Below the pieces are notes generated by a model. The model did not search any database and was not told the DNA's origin. It saw only the letters and a list, made by a program, of their open reading frames with translations. Below, in pieces: positions 48,002-56,982 of a stretch of 64,000 bases of DNA (the first letter of the stretch is position 1; each line of letters opens with the position of its first letter). Both the position numbers and the translations under genes were made by a program. Where the stretch lies: the NCBI GenBank assembly GCA_013416445.1, contig JACCER010000014.1:19778-83777 (forward strand), in the 5' to 3' direction. This DNA is from Alcaligenaceae bacterium. Its GTDB lineage: Bacteria > Pseudomonadota > Gammaproteobacteria > Burkholderiales > Burkholderiaceae_B.

Positions 48002-49576
48002 TCACGCCATAATCGCCGGTAGTTTAAGCGCTGCATGGTATCTGGCGACATAGTTGGAAAAGTCTTCTGTATCGCTATCTTCCAAGTGTTTTTGTTCGGC
48101 AATCGAGTCACTGGCGATATGCTGGTATTGCTGCAGGGTATCGGCACTCAAGGGTTGTGCGCGCAAGGCGTCGCGGTGTTGCTGGCTTTGTCGCAGGGAG
48201 TAATCGTGCAGGCTCAAGCCCTGGTCGCGCATGTGTTGCAGCAACTGCGCCGAGGGAGTCGTGTTGCTGTCGGTGATCTTGCCCGCTTGAGCCGCCACGG
48301 CTTCGCTGTACTTCGTTCCACCGTGGGCGGCGTCAAGCAGCTTGGCATACGGCGCCAGGCGCTCAAGCAGCTCGTGGCTCCAGTCGGTAAGCGCTATGGG
48401 CTGGTTTTGCTTGACCAGCATCAGGCCGGGTTTGCGGCCTTCCTTGACCGTCTTGGCGAAGTTGTCGTAGCTGTCGCGACAGTAGCCATCGTTAGGAAAT
48501 AGAGTGCTTTCATCGACTGCGCAGAACAACAGGAAAGCGTCCATGAAGTGGCTGGTCGTGGCGGAAATACCCACTGGCGAGGCCGGGTCGATGTCCAGGC
48601 AGCGTACTTCTATATATTGCACACCACGTTCCGCCAGGGCGGTTGCGGGCCGTTCGCATCGGCCGGTGGTGCGTTTGGGGCGGATGTTGGAGTAGAACTC
48701 GTTTTCTATCTGTAAAAGGTTGGTATTGAGCTGTATCCATTCGCCGTTGCGGTGGGTGCCTATTTTTTCGTAAGCGGGCCAAGAGGTGGTAACCGCGCCG
48801 TACAGGCGTTTCAAAAAGGTTTCCAGGTCGTTGTAGCAAAGCTGGAGGTCGGATTGGGCTTTGTTCTGGTAGCCCAGGTCGCTCATGCGCAGGCTGGTGG
48901 CGTGGGGCAAATACAGCGTGTCGGTGTCAAATTCTTGCAAAGGGTGCGCGATGCCGCGCATGAAGCTGTTTGAAACGGCGGGCGAGGCGCCGAACAGGTA
49001 CATAAGCAGCCATGAATATCGGGTAAAGTTGCGGATGAGGGCGAGGTAGCCCAATGACCTTTGCTTTTCCGGAGACGCGCTTTCCACGCCTATCAGGCTC
49101 CATAATTGATCTGGCACGGAAAAATTGTAGTGCACGCCAGCAATGCATTGCATGGCTTTGCCGTAGCGTTCGGCCAGACCTCGGCGGTATACATGCTTGA
49201 GCATCCCGGTGTTCGAGGTGCCATACCAGGCGATGGGTATTTCAGCTTCGGGCGGCAGCTGTGCCGGCATGGATTGGTTCCATATCAGTTCGTGCGACAT
49301 GTGCTGGGCCACGTAGCGATGAGTGGCTTCCAGTTCTTCAAGCAGGCTATCAACGGTATCGTGCGTGCCGGTAATCAGTTCCAGCAAGGCTTCAGAGTAG
49401 TCGGTGGTGATGCGCGGGTTGGTCAGCGCAGAGCCCAGCACGATGGGGTGGGGTGTTGTGGCCAGCAAGCCTTGCTCGTCGACACGCAGGCCTTCTTTTT
49501 CGATACCGCGCAAAATGCCTTGGAGTACGGGCAGGTTTTGGCCGAGCGAGTCGAGGCGTTGGTTAGTTGATGTCAT
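48002..49576 (-). CDS. gshA: glutamate-cysteine ligase (class I)
   Basis: A 524-residue enzyme making gamma-glutamylcysteine, the first step of glutathione synthesis. The N-terminal LQGILRGIEKEGLRVDEQGL and the HPIVLGSALTNPRITTDYSE stretch, with an acidic metal-binding cluster, are as in E. coli GshA; GVQYIEVRCLDIDPASPVGI is another hallmark. Glutathione also supports the CGFS glutaredoxin in this window. It is divergent from the lipoprotein gene. Confidence 0.95.
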   Translation of the reverse strand: MTSTNQRLDSLGQNLPVLQGILRGIEKEGLRVDEQGLLATTPHPIVLGSALTNPRITTDYSEALLELITGTHDTVDSLLEELEATHRYVAQHMSHELIWNQSMPAQLPPEAEIPIAWYGTSNTGMLKHVYRRGLAERYGKAMQCIAGVHYNFSVPDQLWSLIGVESASPEKQRSLGYLALIRNFTRYSWLLMYLFGASPAVSNSFMRGIAHPLQEFDTDTLYLPHATSLRMSDLGYQNKAQSDLQLCYNDLETFLKRLYGAVTTSWPAYEKIGTHRNGEWIQLNTNLLQIENEFYSNIRPKRTTGRCERPATALAERGVQYIEVRCLDIDPASPVGISATTSHFMDAFLLFCAVDESTLFPNDGYCRDSYDNFAKTVKEGRKPGLMLVKQNQPIALTDWSHELLERLAPYAKLLDAAHGGTKYSEAVAAQAGKITDSNTTPSAQLLQHMRDQGLSLHDYSLRQSQQHRDALRAQPLSADTLQQYQHIASDSIAEQKHLEDSDTEDFSNYVARYHAALKLPAIMA

Positions 49577-49639
49577 TACGGGGTATCTTTATAGAATGGA
49601 AGTCTTGGTCGTTGCCGATTTTACCCGAGGGGTTCACCG

Positions 49640-50149
49640 TTGATACGTATTGGATTGATCATCTTGTTATCCAGCCTGATGCTGGCCTGCACACCCAGCT
49701 ATAACTGGCGCGAAGTGACTGTAGCCGATGGCGCTGCAAAAGCGTTTTTCCCCGACAAGCCTGTAACCCAGACGCGACCATTAAATTACTCGGGCCATCA
49801 GTTGAGTTTTAGCATGACTACGGCATCAGTCGATGACACCTTGTTCGCGGTGGGCTATGCGCCCTTGCCAGAGGCATTGCGCCAAACACCTGAAATGGCG
49901 CGTGAGTTCGCCTTGTCGGTGATGGCGGAGCTGTATCAGAATCTGGGTTTGCCGCCGCCTGCACAGCTTCCAGAGCTGGGTACGCCTGTTGTCATCGAGG
50001 GACGTTCGCCGCAAGGCCCGATACGCATGCGTGTTGCGGTGTGGCTGACTAGTTATGCATTGATCGAAGGGATAGTAATGGCTGATCAGGCGTCGTTTCC
50101 TGAGCCTCAGGCGGATGAGTTTCTGCGTGGCCTGCAAGTGGTTCAGTAA
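49640..50149 (+). CDS. small predicted outer-membrane lipoprotein
   Basis: A 169-residue protein with a type II signal peptide: MIRIGLIILLSSLMLAC, with the lipobox LMLAC and the lipidated Cys at 17. The mature part shows alternating beta-type segments (YSGHQLSFSMTTASVDDTLF) and no family I can name. Its 3' 101 bp overlap the LuxR-type gene on the other strand, an unusual convergent arrangement. Divergent from gshA. Confidence 0.8.
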   Translation: MIRIGLIILLSSLMLACTPSYNWREVTVADGAAKAFFPDKPVTQTRPLNYSGHQLSFSMTTASVDDTLFAVGYAPLPEALRQTPEMAREFALSVMAELYQNLGLPPPAQLPELGTPVVIEGRSPQGPIRMRVAVWLTSYALIEGIVMADQASFPEPQADEFLRGLQVVQ

Positions 50150-50351
50150 GTGTGCTTTGCAGCAGGCCTAGCTGGAAGGCTGCAGTAATGGCCGCCTGCC
50201 GCCCGTGTACCCCCAGTTTTCGGCAAGCGTTATGCACATGGAAATTGATGGTTCTTTCGGTTAGCCCAAGAATCACCCCCATTTCCCAACTGGTTTTACC
50301 GATCGACGCCCATTGCAGGCAGGTTAGTTCTCGGGTGGTTAGCGGTTTCAT
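50049..50351 (-). CDS. stand-alone LuxR-type HTH protein
   Basis: A 100-residue protein that is nearly all DNA-binding domain. LTTRELTCLQWASIGKTSWE, then GLTERTINFHVHNACRKLGV, is the canonical LuxR/GerE helix-turn-helix with the normal spacing. No autoinducer or receiver domain precedes it; the tail (about 75-100) is disordered. The start is at 50351, with AGGAGA 11 bases upstream and an AT-rich inverted repeat 22-54 bp upstream. It overlaps the lipoprotein gene tail-to-tail. It may be a small regulator or the C-terminal remnant of a larger LuxR protein; the intact frame and operator-like repeat favour the first. Confidence 0.75.
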   Translation of the reverse strand: MKPLTTRELTCLQWASIGKTSWEMGVILGLTERTINFHVHNACRKLGVHGRQAAITAAFQLGLLQSTLTEPLAGHAETHPPEAQETTPDQPLLSLRSMHN

Positions 50352-50372
50352 ACGCTTGCGGTCTCCTGTGGT

Positions 50373-50405
50373 TTTTGATACTTTTTATATTAAAATGTAT
50401 CAAAA
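50373..50405. promoter_or_regulatory. AT-rich inverted repeat upstream of the LuxR-type gene
   Basis: TTTTGATAC (50373-50381) and GTATCAAAA (50397-50405) are exact inverted copies around 15 AT-rich bases. It ends 22 bp before the LuxR-type start and also contains candidate -10 sequences, so an operator or promoter is likely. Confidence 0.55.
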
Positions 50406-50566
50406 TTTATCTTTCAAGAGAAATATAGCTGGACAAAAGTGCAGCCGTATTGACGGCGGGCAAGAGCGCAGCCATTTTGCAACAATGATAAAATAAACAC
50501 TCGATAGAGCGCCGATTTGCTTGATCTGCTTGCGGGCGCCTCATAAATCCAGCTAAAGAGGTCCTT

Positions 50567-51796
50567 ATGGCCAAAACTTCCGTACCCGATATTTCTTCTA
50601 TTTCCGCTACTGCCGTGCCACTGGGGTCGGTAGGGCTGGTTTCTCCTCAATTCATCACTTTCGACACGCCTTTGCGCTTGACTAGCGGGCAGGTTTTGCC
50701 AGGCTACGAGCTTGCCGTGGAAACCTATGGCGAGCTCAATGCCGAGCGCAATAATGCAGTGTTGATCTGCCATGCCTTGAATGCGTCGCACCATGTGGCT
50801 GGCGTCTCGGCCAGCAACCCCAACGATATCGGCTGGTGGGACAACATGGTCGGCCCTGGCAAAGCCGTAGACACTGACCGATTTTTTGTTATTGGCGTCA
50901 ATAATATCGGCTCGTGTTTTGGTTCAACCGGCCCGGCCAGCATCAACCCTGAAACCGGGCAGCCCTGGGGCGCGGACTTCCCCATGCTTACCGTAGAGGA
51001 CTGGGTGCGGGCCCAGGCACGGCTGGCAGATTACTTCGGCATCGACAAGCTGGCGGCCGTGATGGGCGGTTCATTGGGCGGTATGCAGGCGCTAAGCTGG
51101 GCCATTACCTGCCCCGAGCGCGTAGGCAGCTGCATTGTCATTGCCAGTACGCCGCGCCTGTCGGCACAAAACATTGGCTTTAACGAGGTTGCCCGCCGCT
51201 CCATCATCAGCGATCCCGACTTCCATGGCGGCAATTATTATGCGCATGGCCTAGTGCCAAAACATGGGTTGTCGGTGGCGCGCATGGTGGGCCACATCAC
51301 TTATTTGTCAGACGACGACATGGCCGAAAAATTTGGCCGCACACAGCGTGCACCAGCAGATAACGGCGAGTTCCACTATGGCTATGGTGTCGAGTTCGAG
51401 GTCGAGTCCTATCTACGCTACCAGGGTGAAAAATTTTCCACCTACTTCGATGCAAATACGTATCTGCTGACAACGCGGGCGCTCGATTACTTCGACCCGG
51501 CACGCAGCCACGGGGGCGATTTGGCGCGCGCCCTGCAAGGTGTCAAGGCTGATTTCCTGCTGGTTTCATTTGCAACCGACTGGCGCTTCCCGCCAGCGCG
51601 TTCCCGCGAAATCGTACGCGCCCTGCTTAAGAATAACAGGGCGGTAACTTATGCTGAAATCGATGCCCCGCATGGCCATGACGCGTTTTTGCTGGACGAC
51701 GCGCGCTATCATGCCGTGGTTCAGGGCTACTATGACCGAATTGCCGCCAAGCTGGGGCTGCCTGAGCGCAGTCAGACACAAGGAGTCTTAGCGTGA
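50567..51796 (+). CDS. metX: homoserine O-acetyltransferase
   Basis: A 409-residue alpha/beta-hydrolase enzyme that activates homoserine (as O-acetyl- or O-succinylhomoserine) in methionine synthesis. The nucleophile elbow [10 protein letters not shown] holds the catalytic Ser near 168, and the His lies in APHGHDAFL near the end. [12 protein letters not shown] and [20 protein letters not shown] are family blocks. AAAGAGGTC precedes the ATG. metW follows with a 4-bp overlap. Sequence alone does not settle acetyl against succinyl specificity. Confidence 0.95.
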   Translation: MAKTSVPDISSISATAVPLGSVGLVSPQFITFDTPLRLTSGQVLPGYELAVETYGELNAERNNAVLICHALNASHHVAGVSASNPNDIGWWDNMVGPGKAVDTDRFFVIGVNNIGSCFGSTGPASINPETGQPWGADFPMLTVEDWVRAQARLADYFGIDKLAAVMGGSLGGMQALSWAITCPERVGSCIVIASTPRLSAQNIGFNEVARRSIISDPDFHGGNYYAHGLVPKHGLSVARMVGHITYLSDDDMAEKFGRTQRAPADNGEFHYGYGVEFEVESYLRYQGEKFSTYFDANTYLLTTRALDYFDPARSHGGDLARALQGVKADFLLVSFATDWRFPPARSREIVRALLKNNRAVTYAEIDAPHGHDAFLLDDARYHAVVQGYYDRIAAKLGLPERSQTQGVLA

Positions 51797-52404
51797 GCCA
51801 GACTAGCATTGCGCCCAAGCATGTGCGCGCCGACCTCAAACGCATTGCCAGCTGGATAGAGCCCGGCAGCCGGGTGCTGGACCTGGGCTGCGGCGATGGC
51901 ACCTTGCTGGCGTACTTGCAAAGCAATAAGGGGGTGATCGGCGCCGGTGTTGAACTCAGCGATGAACTTGTCATTGCGTCGGTGCGCCGTGGCGTTCAGG
52001 TGATTCAGCAAAACCTGGAAGAAGGGCTGGCGCTGTTCGACGACCAGCAATTTGATACCGTGGTGTTGTCGCGTACCTTGCAGTCCATGCACAATACCGA
52101 ACATATCTTGCGTGAAATGGCGCGTGTGGCCCGGTTTGGCATTGTTTCGTTTCCCAATTTCGGTTACTGGCCGCATGGCTGGTCGATATTGTCGGGCCGT
52201 ATGCCGGTAACGGGCGAAATGCCTTATCAATGGTTCGATACGCCCAATATTCATTTGTGTACGCTCAAGGATTTCGAAAGCCTGGCGCAAGCCCTCGAAC
52301 TGCGCATTACCCATCTGGCCACCTTCAACGGCAAAAAGGAAATCAAGTGGCTGCCGGGCTGGCGCAGTACGCTGGCTGTGTACCGTTTCGAGTCCATCAA
52401 CTAA
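51793..52404 (+). CDS. metW: methionine biosynthesis protein MetW
   Basis: A 203-residue SAM-methyltransferase-fold protein, partner of MetX in proteobacteria. The motif I is [15 protein letters not shown] near residues 29-43; [20 protein letters not shown] is a MetW hallmark. The start is GTG, overlapping metX. It likely supports homoserine acylation; its own reaction is not settled. Its 3' end overlaps or abuts the AmpG-like gene. Confidence 0.94.
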   Translation: MSQTSIAPKHVRADLKRIASWIEPGSRVLDLGCGDGTLLAYLQSNKGVIGAGVELSDELVIASVRRGVQVIQQNLEEGLALFDDQQFDTVVLSRTLQSMHNTEHILREMARVARFGIVSFPNFGYWPHGWSILSGRMPVTGEMPYQWFDTPNIHLCTLKDFESLAQALELRITHLATFNGKKEIKWLPGWRSTLAVYRFESIN

Positions 52405-53657
52405 AGAGGTCCCCCATCGCTACGCTGACCCATGTTTATGCGAGCCCGCGTGTCATTCCCTTATTGGTATTGGGTTTTGCCAGTGGCTTGCCTTTGGCCC
52501 TGACGAGCGGGACATTGCAGGCATGGGCAACGCTTTCCGGTGTGTCTTTGCAGAATATCGGCTTCCTGACCCTGATAGGGACGGCTTACACACTGAAGTT
52601 TTTATGGGCGCCCTTGGTCGATCGTTATGCGCCGCCAGTGCTTGGGCGTCGTCGTAGCTGGATATTCTTCACCCAGATTCTGCTTGGCGCCGCGATAGCG
52701 GCCATGGGCTTGTATTCACCCGCTGACAATCTAATGGTCCTGGCGATGCTGGCGGTTTTGGTCGCTTTTTTGTCGGCCACTCAGGACATTGCCTTTGATG
52801 CTTACAGTACCGACGTATTACGTACCGAAGAACGGGCTGCAGGGGCCGCCGTCAAGGTGCTGGGCTATCGGCTGGCCATGATCGTGTCGGGCGGCCTGGC
52901 GCTGGTGCTGGCCGACCAGTGGCTGGGTTGGGGCAATACGTATTTTCTTATGGGTGGCTTTATGGCCTTGTGCGCCATTGCCACGGTGTTGGCGCCCGAA
53001 CCCGAAGTGGTTGCGCGCCCGCCCAGATCATTGGCCATTGCGGTCGTCGAGCCTTTGCTTGAGTTTTTCAAGCGTCCCGGCGCCTTGAGCATTTTGCTGC
53101 TGATCGTTTTATACAAATTGGGCGATGCGTTTGCCGGCGCCTTGTCTACCACGTTTTTGTTGCGTGGCGCGGGTTTTACCGGCACCGAAGTAGGGACGGT
53201 AAACAAGGTGTTTGGGCTGGCCGCCACTATCGTAGGCGCGCTGGCGGGCGGTGCGCTCATGACGCGCCTGGGTCTGTATCGCTCGTTGATGTTGTTTGGA
53301 CTGCTGCAGGCAGTATCCAATTTCGGCTATTGGGTGCTGGCAGTCACGCCCGCTCAAATTTATTCCATGGCGCTGGTGGTGGGTATAGAAAATCTGTGTG
53401 GCGGGCTGGGTACAGCAGCGTTCGTGGCATTGCTGATGGCTTTATGCAAACAAGAGTTCTCGGCTACGCAGTTTGCCTTGTTGTCGGCACTATCGGCAGT
53501 AGGGCGCACTTATCTTGCGGGTCCGCTAACACCACCATTGGTCGAATCCATAGGCTGGCCCGGTTTTTTTGTGATGACAGTGTTTATTGCCATTCCCGGT
53601 TTGGTGCTTTTGCGTATGCGCCGCGCCGAAATCAACAGGCTTGATGCGGCGGCTTGA
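52347..53657 (+). CDS. AmpG-like MFS permease (muropeptide transporter family)
   Basis: A roughly 12-helix membrane transporter similar to AmpG, which imports GlcNAc-anhydroMurNAc-peptides for cell-wall recycling. The conserved N-terminal block LLVLGFASGLPLALTSGTLQ and TLKFLWAPLVDRYAP are clear. Two starts are possible: a GTG at 52347 with AAGGA six bases before it, inside metW, or an AUC codon at 52416 after AGAGGTCCCCC, which would give a standard N-terminus close to MATLTHVYASPRV. The coordinates use the canonical GTG. It appears coupled to metXW. Confidence 0.82.
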   Translation: MAAGLAQYAGCVPFRVHQLKRSPIATLTHVYASPRVIPLLVLGFASGLPLALTSGTLQAWATLSGVSLQNIGFLTLIGTAYTLKFLWAPLVDRYAPPVLGRRRSWIFFTQILLGAAIAAMGLYSPADNLMVLAMLAVLVAFLSATQDIAFDAYSTDVLRTEERAAGAAVKVLGYRLAMIVSGGLALVLADQWLGWGNTYFLMGGFMALCAIATVLAPEPEVVARPPRSLAIAVVEPLLEFFKRPGALSILLLIVLYKLGDAFAGALSTTFLLRGAGFTGTEVGTVNKVFGLAATIVGALAGGALMTRLGLYRSLMLFGLLQAVSNFGYWVLAVTPAQIYSMALVVGIENLCGGLGTAAFVALLMALCKQEFSATQFALLSALSAVGRTYLAGPLTPPLVESIGWPGFFVMTVFIAIPGLVLLRMRRAEINRLDAAA

Positions 53658-53709
53658 TGCATTTTGGGCTGATGGCTTGCCCAGCCAGTCCACGGCTACG
53701 GGCTACGCA

Positions 53710-54669
53710 TTAAGGATCAATTTTCGGCAAGTCATCAGCCAGGATTTCCAGCCCGGCCCTGAGCGCCTTGTTGTAGCGCTGCCTTTCTATTGCAATGCTT
53801 GCTTCCGACCAGTCGTAAAAACCTTTGCCCGATTTCATGCCTATGGCTCCGCTTTTAGGCTTGTCGGTCAACACGGATGGTGGCGTAGCTACATTGGACA
53901 AGCTAGGGTAGATAGTGGCGGCAGCGGCGGCGTGGACATCAAGCCCGCCATGCTCTTTTTGCATGATGGGGCCGGCTGCCAGGTAACGGAATCCGAAGCC
54001 GAAGCGCACCGCGGCATCGATATCTTGTGCTGTGGCGACCCCTTCTTCTATCAATGAATAGGCCTCACGAGCCAATGCATGCTGCAAACGGTTGGCGATG
54101 AATCCGGGTACGTCTTTTCGCACCAGGATAGGAACAGAACCACAACGCTGCATGAACATGCTTAGTGCGTCGGCAAGCGCAGCGTCTGAGTCGGGGCCCA
54201 GTATCACCTCGACCAGCGGCACAATGTTTGCGGGCATGAAAAAATGCAGGCCCATCATGCGCTCGCGTGTCGGCAGGCCTTCGGCAATCTGGCTGATGGG
54301 GAAGCTGGAGCTGTTGCTTGCCAGGACGACGTGGGCGGGAGCCTTGTCGGCAAGTGCCTTGAATAGCTGGCGCTTGATGTCAAGGACTTCCGGCACGCAC
54401 TCTATCATGAGGTCGATGCCAGACCAGTCCAGTTCGTTGATGCTGCTCGCTATTTGCAAAAGCGAGATATTTTCCGATTTGTTGATGGCCTGCAAATTGA
54501 CCAATACTTTTTCGTGAATATTGTCATGTTGTTGCTGGTTGGGTTCGACAACAATTACCTTGCCGTTGGCGCGCAGCAATACGACTGCGATATCGGCGCC
54601 CATGGTTCCACCGCCTACGACGGCGGTGCAAGATGCTGATGGTGACACTAGTGAATTTTTTAGCTGCAT
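53710..54669 (-). CDS. 3-hydroxyacyl-CoA dehydrogenase family protein (single domain)
   Basis: A 319-residue NAD-dependent dehydrogenase with the glycine loop AVVGGGTMGADIAVVLL at about 16-32 and the catalytic-His region GLHFFMPANIVPLVEVILGP. PGFIANRLQHALAREAYSLI begins the helical C-terminal domain. Relatives include 3-hydroxybutyryl-CoA dehydrogenase and L-gulonate or carnitine dehydrogenases, so the substrate is open. It begins ten bases inside the end of the MHYT-GGDEF-EAL gene, so the two are probably co-transcribed. Confidence 0.88.
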   Translation of the reverse strand: MQLKNSLVSPSASCTAVVGGGTMGADIAVVLLRANGKVIVVEPNQQQHDNIHEKVLVNLQAINKSENISLLQIASSINELDWSGIDLMIECVPEVLDIKRQLFKALADKAPAHVVLASNSSSFPISQIAEGLPTRERMMGLHFFMPANIVPLVEVILGPDSDAALADALSMFMQRCGSVPILVRKDVPGFIANRLQHALAREAYSLIEEGVATAQDIDAAVRFGFGFRYLAAGPIMQKEHGGLDVHAAAAATIYPSLSNVATPPSVLTDKPKSGAIGMKSGKGFYDWSEASIAIERQRYNKALRAGLEILADDLPKIDP

Positions 54670-56816
54670 GTCTTGGCCTTTTCGTCTAAAGCAACATTAT
54701 CGCAAATGCTGCCTGTCTCTGGCGATGCTGCCCCCTTCTGGTGACCTTGTACAGGGTCGGCGGGGTGAGTTTGATCCAGTTGTGCTGCTGACATCGGGCG
54801 GCCAAGCAAGTAGCCTTGCAAGATGTTGCAGCCCAAATCGGTAAGGAAGCTTTGTTGTTCGGCTGTTTCCACGCCTTCCGCGACGATATTCAGCTTTAGC
54901 GTTTTGCCCAGTGCCACGATAGCCGACACGATGGCGGCATCTTCGGTATCGTTGGCCAGATCGCGGATAAAGCCACGGTCGATTTTCAGTTCGTTGGCGG
55001 GTAGGCGCTTCAGATACAGCAAGCTGGAATACCCTGTGCCAAAATCATCAATTGAAATTTGCACGCCCATATTGCACAGTTGCTGCAAAATGCGCAGGCT
55101 GGCGTCGACATCGCGCATGGCAGTGGACTCAGTGACTTCCAGCGTCAGGTAGCAGGCCTCTAGGGCGTGCTGATCCAGGGCGTTGCGCACGGTCTGGGTC
55201 AGGCTGACGTGGCGGAACTGGAGAGCGGAAAGGTTAACCGCCATGCTCCAGCTCGAATGGCCGGCGTAATGCCATTGCTTGAGCTGCTTGCAGGCCTGGT
55301 CAAGCACCCATTCGCCTATCGGAACGATCAGGCCGGTTTTCTCGGCTAGTGGAATAAAGACATCGGGCGAAATCAGGCCGTGTTCGGGGTGTGACCAGCG
55401 CAGCAGCGCTTCCACGCCCGTTATTGGGCCGGCGGGCGCAATGAATTTAGGCTGGTAATATAGTGTTAGTTCGTTGTGATTCAGTGCGCGGCGCAGGTCT
55501 TGCGTCAGTTGCAATTGCTCGTTTACATTTGCCGTCATCGACATTTCGAAGAAGGAATAAGAACCGCGCGCCAGCGATTTGGCATAAGTCATCGAGGCGT
55601 TGGCATTGGTCCGTAGCTTGTGCTGATCTTGACCGTTGTCGGGGTAAATGGTGATGCCGATGGTGATGGATATACGCAGTGAATGCCCGGCTATACCAAA
55701 GGGTTCGCGTATGCTGGCCAGGATGCGGTCGGCAATGTTGGCCGCATCGGCGGGGTCGGTGATCTTGCGCAGCAGGACGAATTCGTCGCCACCCGAACGG
55801 GCAAAGGTGTCTTGTGGACGCATGTTCGGGTCTATGCGCCGGGCAAATTCAATAAGCACCTGGTCGCCGATATGATGGCCATATGCATCGTTGATGGTTT
55901 GGAATCCGTCCAGATCCATGAGTATCAAGGCGAAGCGGCCTTGTTTGTGCTGGGCGCGTTTTATCATGCGTTCGAGCCGGTCTTCGAACAGTATGCGGTT
56001 GGGCAGCTTGGTCAGGGGGTCTTGCAATGACAGATGGCTGAGTTCCTGACTGGGGCTGTGGACCGCGCTTTTGAATAGGGCCGCTTGCGACGCCAAGCGC
56101 TGGTCCACCGCCGAGATGATCAATGCAATAGTCAGAACCGCCAATGTAGTGATGATAATGACCAGTGCGAGCCATTCGGGTGCTACGCCCCTGTTTTCCG
56201 CAATGCATGTGTTGTCCAGCGGAAACTGCGCCGCGGCCATGCCGACGTAATGCATGCCGGCCATGCTTAGGCCCAACATGCTGGCGGCAACGCATCGCAA
56301 GAGGTGTGTGTGGGACGGGTAGCGCAATAGATTGAAGGCGACCCATAATCCTGCTCCTGACATCGCAATGGCGATCAGGATGGAGCTTAGTACCAGCGAA
56401 GGTATGTACTGGGTGCAGGTTGCCATGCTGGTTGCGGCCATTCCCGTATAGTGCATGCCGGATATGCCTATGCCCATTAGTATTGAGCTGGCGATCAGGC
56501 GTCGCCGCGGCAGCGTTGCCTGGCATACCAGCCATAGGGCTAATCCTGACAAGGCAATGGCGATGAGTAGTGATAGCAGCGTGATGGGCAGGTCGTAGCT
56601 TAAGGGTACGGGTAAATTGAGGGTGAGCATGCCGACAAAATGCATGGACCATATGCCCACGCCCATGGCGCATGCGCCGCCAGCCAACCATTTGTATTGT
56701 GTGCGTTCCTGTGCGTTGTGGATGCGGCTTGCCATGCTGAGTGCGGTATAAGCAGCCAGAATCGCCATGAATATCGAGAGAATAAGCAGTGAATTGTTGT
56801 AGCTACTGTCCAGCAT
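54660..56816 (-). CDS. MHYT-GGDEF-EAL cyclic di-GMP enzyme
   Basis: A 718-residue inner-membrane protein. Three MHYT signatures (SMHFVGML, GMHYTGMA, GMHYVGMA) lie in its seven-helix N-terminal sensor, thought to bind copper and sense oxygen, CO or NO. A GGDEF domain follows, with intact SGGDEF and an RPQD I-site, then an EAL domain with EALLRW, DDFGTGYSSLLYLKRL and AEGVETAEQ, all intact. Both synthesis and breakdown of cyclic di-GMP are therefore possible; in hybrids of this kind the EAL half often dominates. Confidence 0.94.
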   Translation of the reverse strand: MLDSSYNNSLLILSIFMAILAAYTALSMASRIHNAQERTQYKWLAGGACAMGVGIWSMHFVGMLTLNLPVPLSYDLPITLLSLLIAIALSGLALWLVCQATLPRRRLIASSILMGIGISGMHYTGMAATSMATCTQYIPSLVLSSILIAIAMSGAGLWVAFNLLRYPSHTHLLRCVAASMLGLSMAGMHYVGMAAAQFPLDNTCIAENRGVAPEWLALVIIITTLAVLTIALIISAVDQRLASQAALFKSAVHSPSQELSHLSLQDPLTKLPNRILFEDRLERMIKRAQHKQGRFALILMDLDGFQTINDAYGHHIGDQVLIEFARRIDPNMRPQDTFARSGGDEFVLLRKITDPADAANIADRILASIREPFGIAGHSLRISITIGITIYPDNGQDQHKLRTNANASMTYAKSLARGSYSFFEMSMTANVNEQLQLTQDLRRALNHNELTLYYQPKFIAPAGPITGVEALLRWSHPEHGLISPDVFIPLAEKTGLIVPIGEWVLDQACKQLKQWHYAGHSSWSMAVNLSALQFRHVSLTQTVRNALDQHALEACYLTLEVTESTAMRDVDASLRILQQLCNMGVQISIDDFGTGYSSLLYLKRLPANELKIDRGFIRDLANDTEDAAIVSAIVALGKTLKLNIVAEGVETAEQQSFLTDLGCNILQGYLLGRPMSAAQLDQTHPADPVQGHQKGAASPETGSICDNVALDEKAKTCS

Positions 56817-56982
56817 GGAGGTTCCGCAATATTTTGATGGGCTTGTCAGGGACTCACCTGGCTGGCACCTGCGCGAAGGCGGCAGAAAAAAGCGTGTGCT
56901 TTGATATAACGGCAGCTTATGCGGTTAACTTTAGGAACGGAATCATACGGCGGCCATATCGACAATTCCTTCCGCTTTTCCG

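Noticed and set aside
50406..50566. Riboswitch upstream of metX
   Set aside because: SAM riboswitches occur before methionine genes, but I could not find the paired stems or core of SAM-I, SAM-II or SAH types here.
50414..50794. 126-codon minus-strand frame across the metX start
   Set aside because: Overlaps a certain gene and its leader; no recognisable features.
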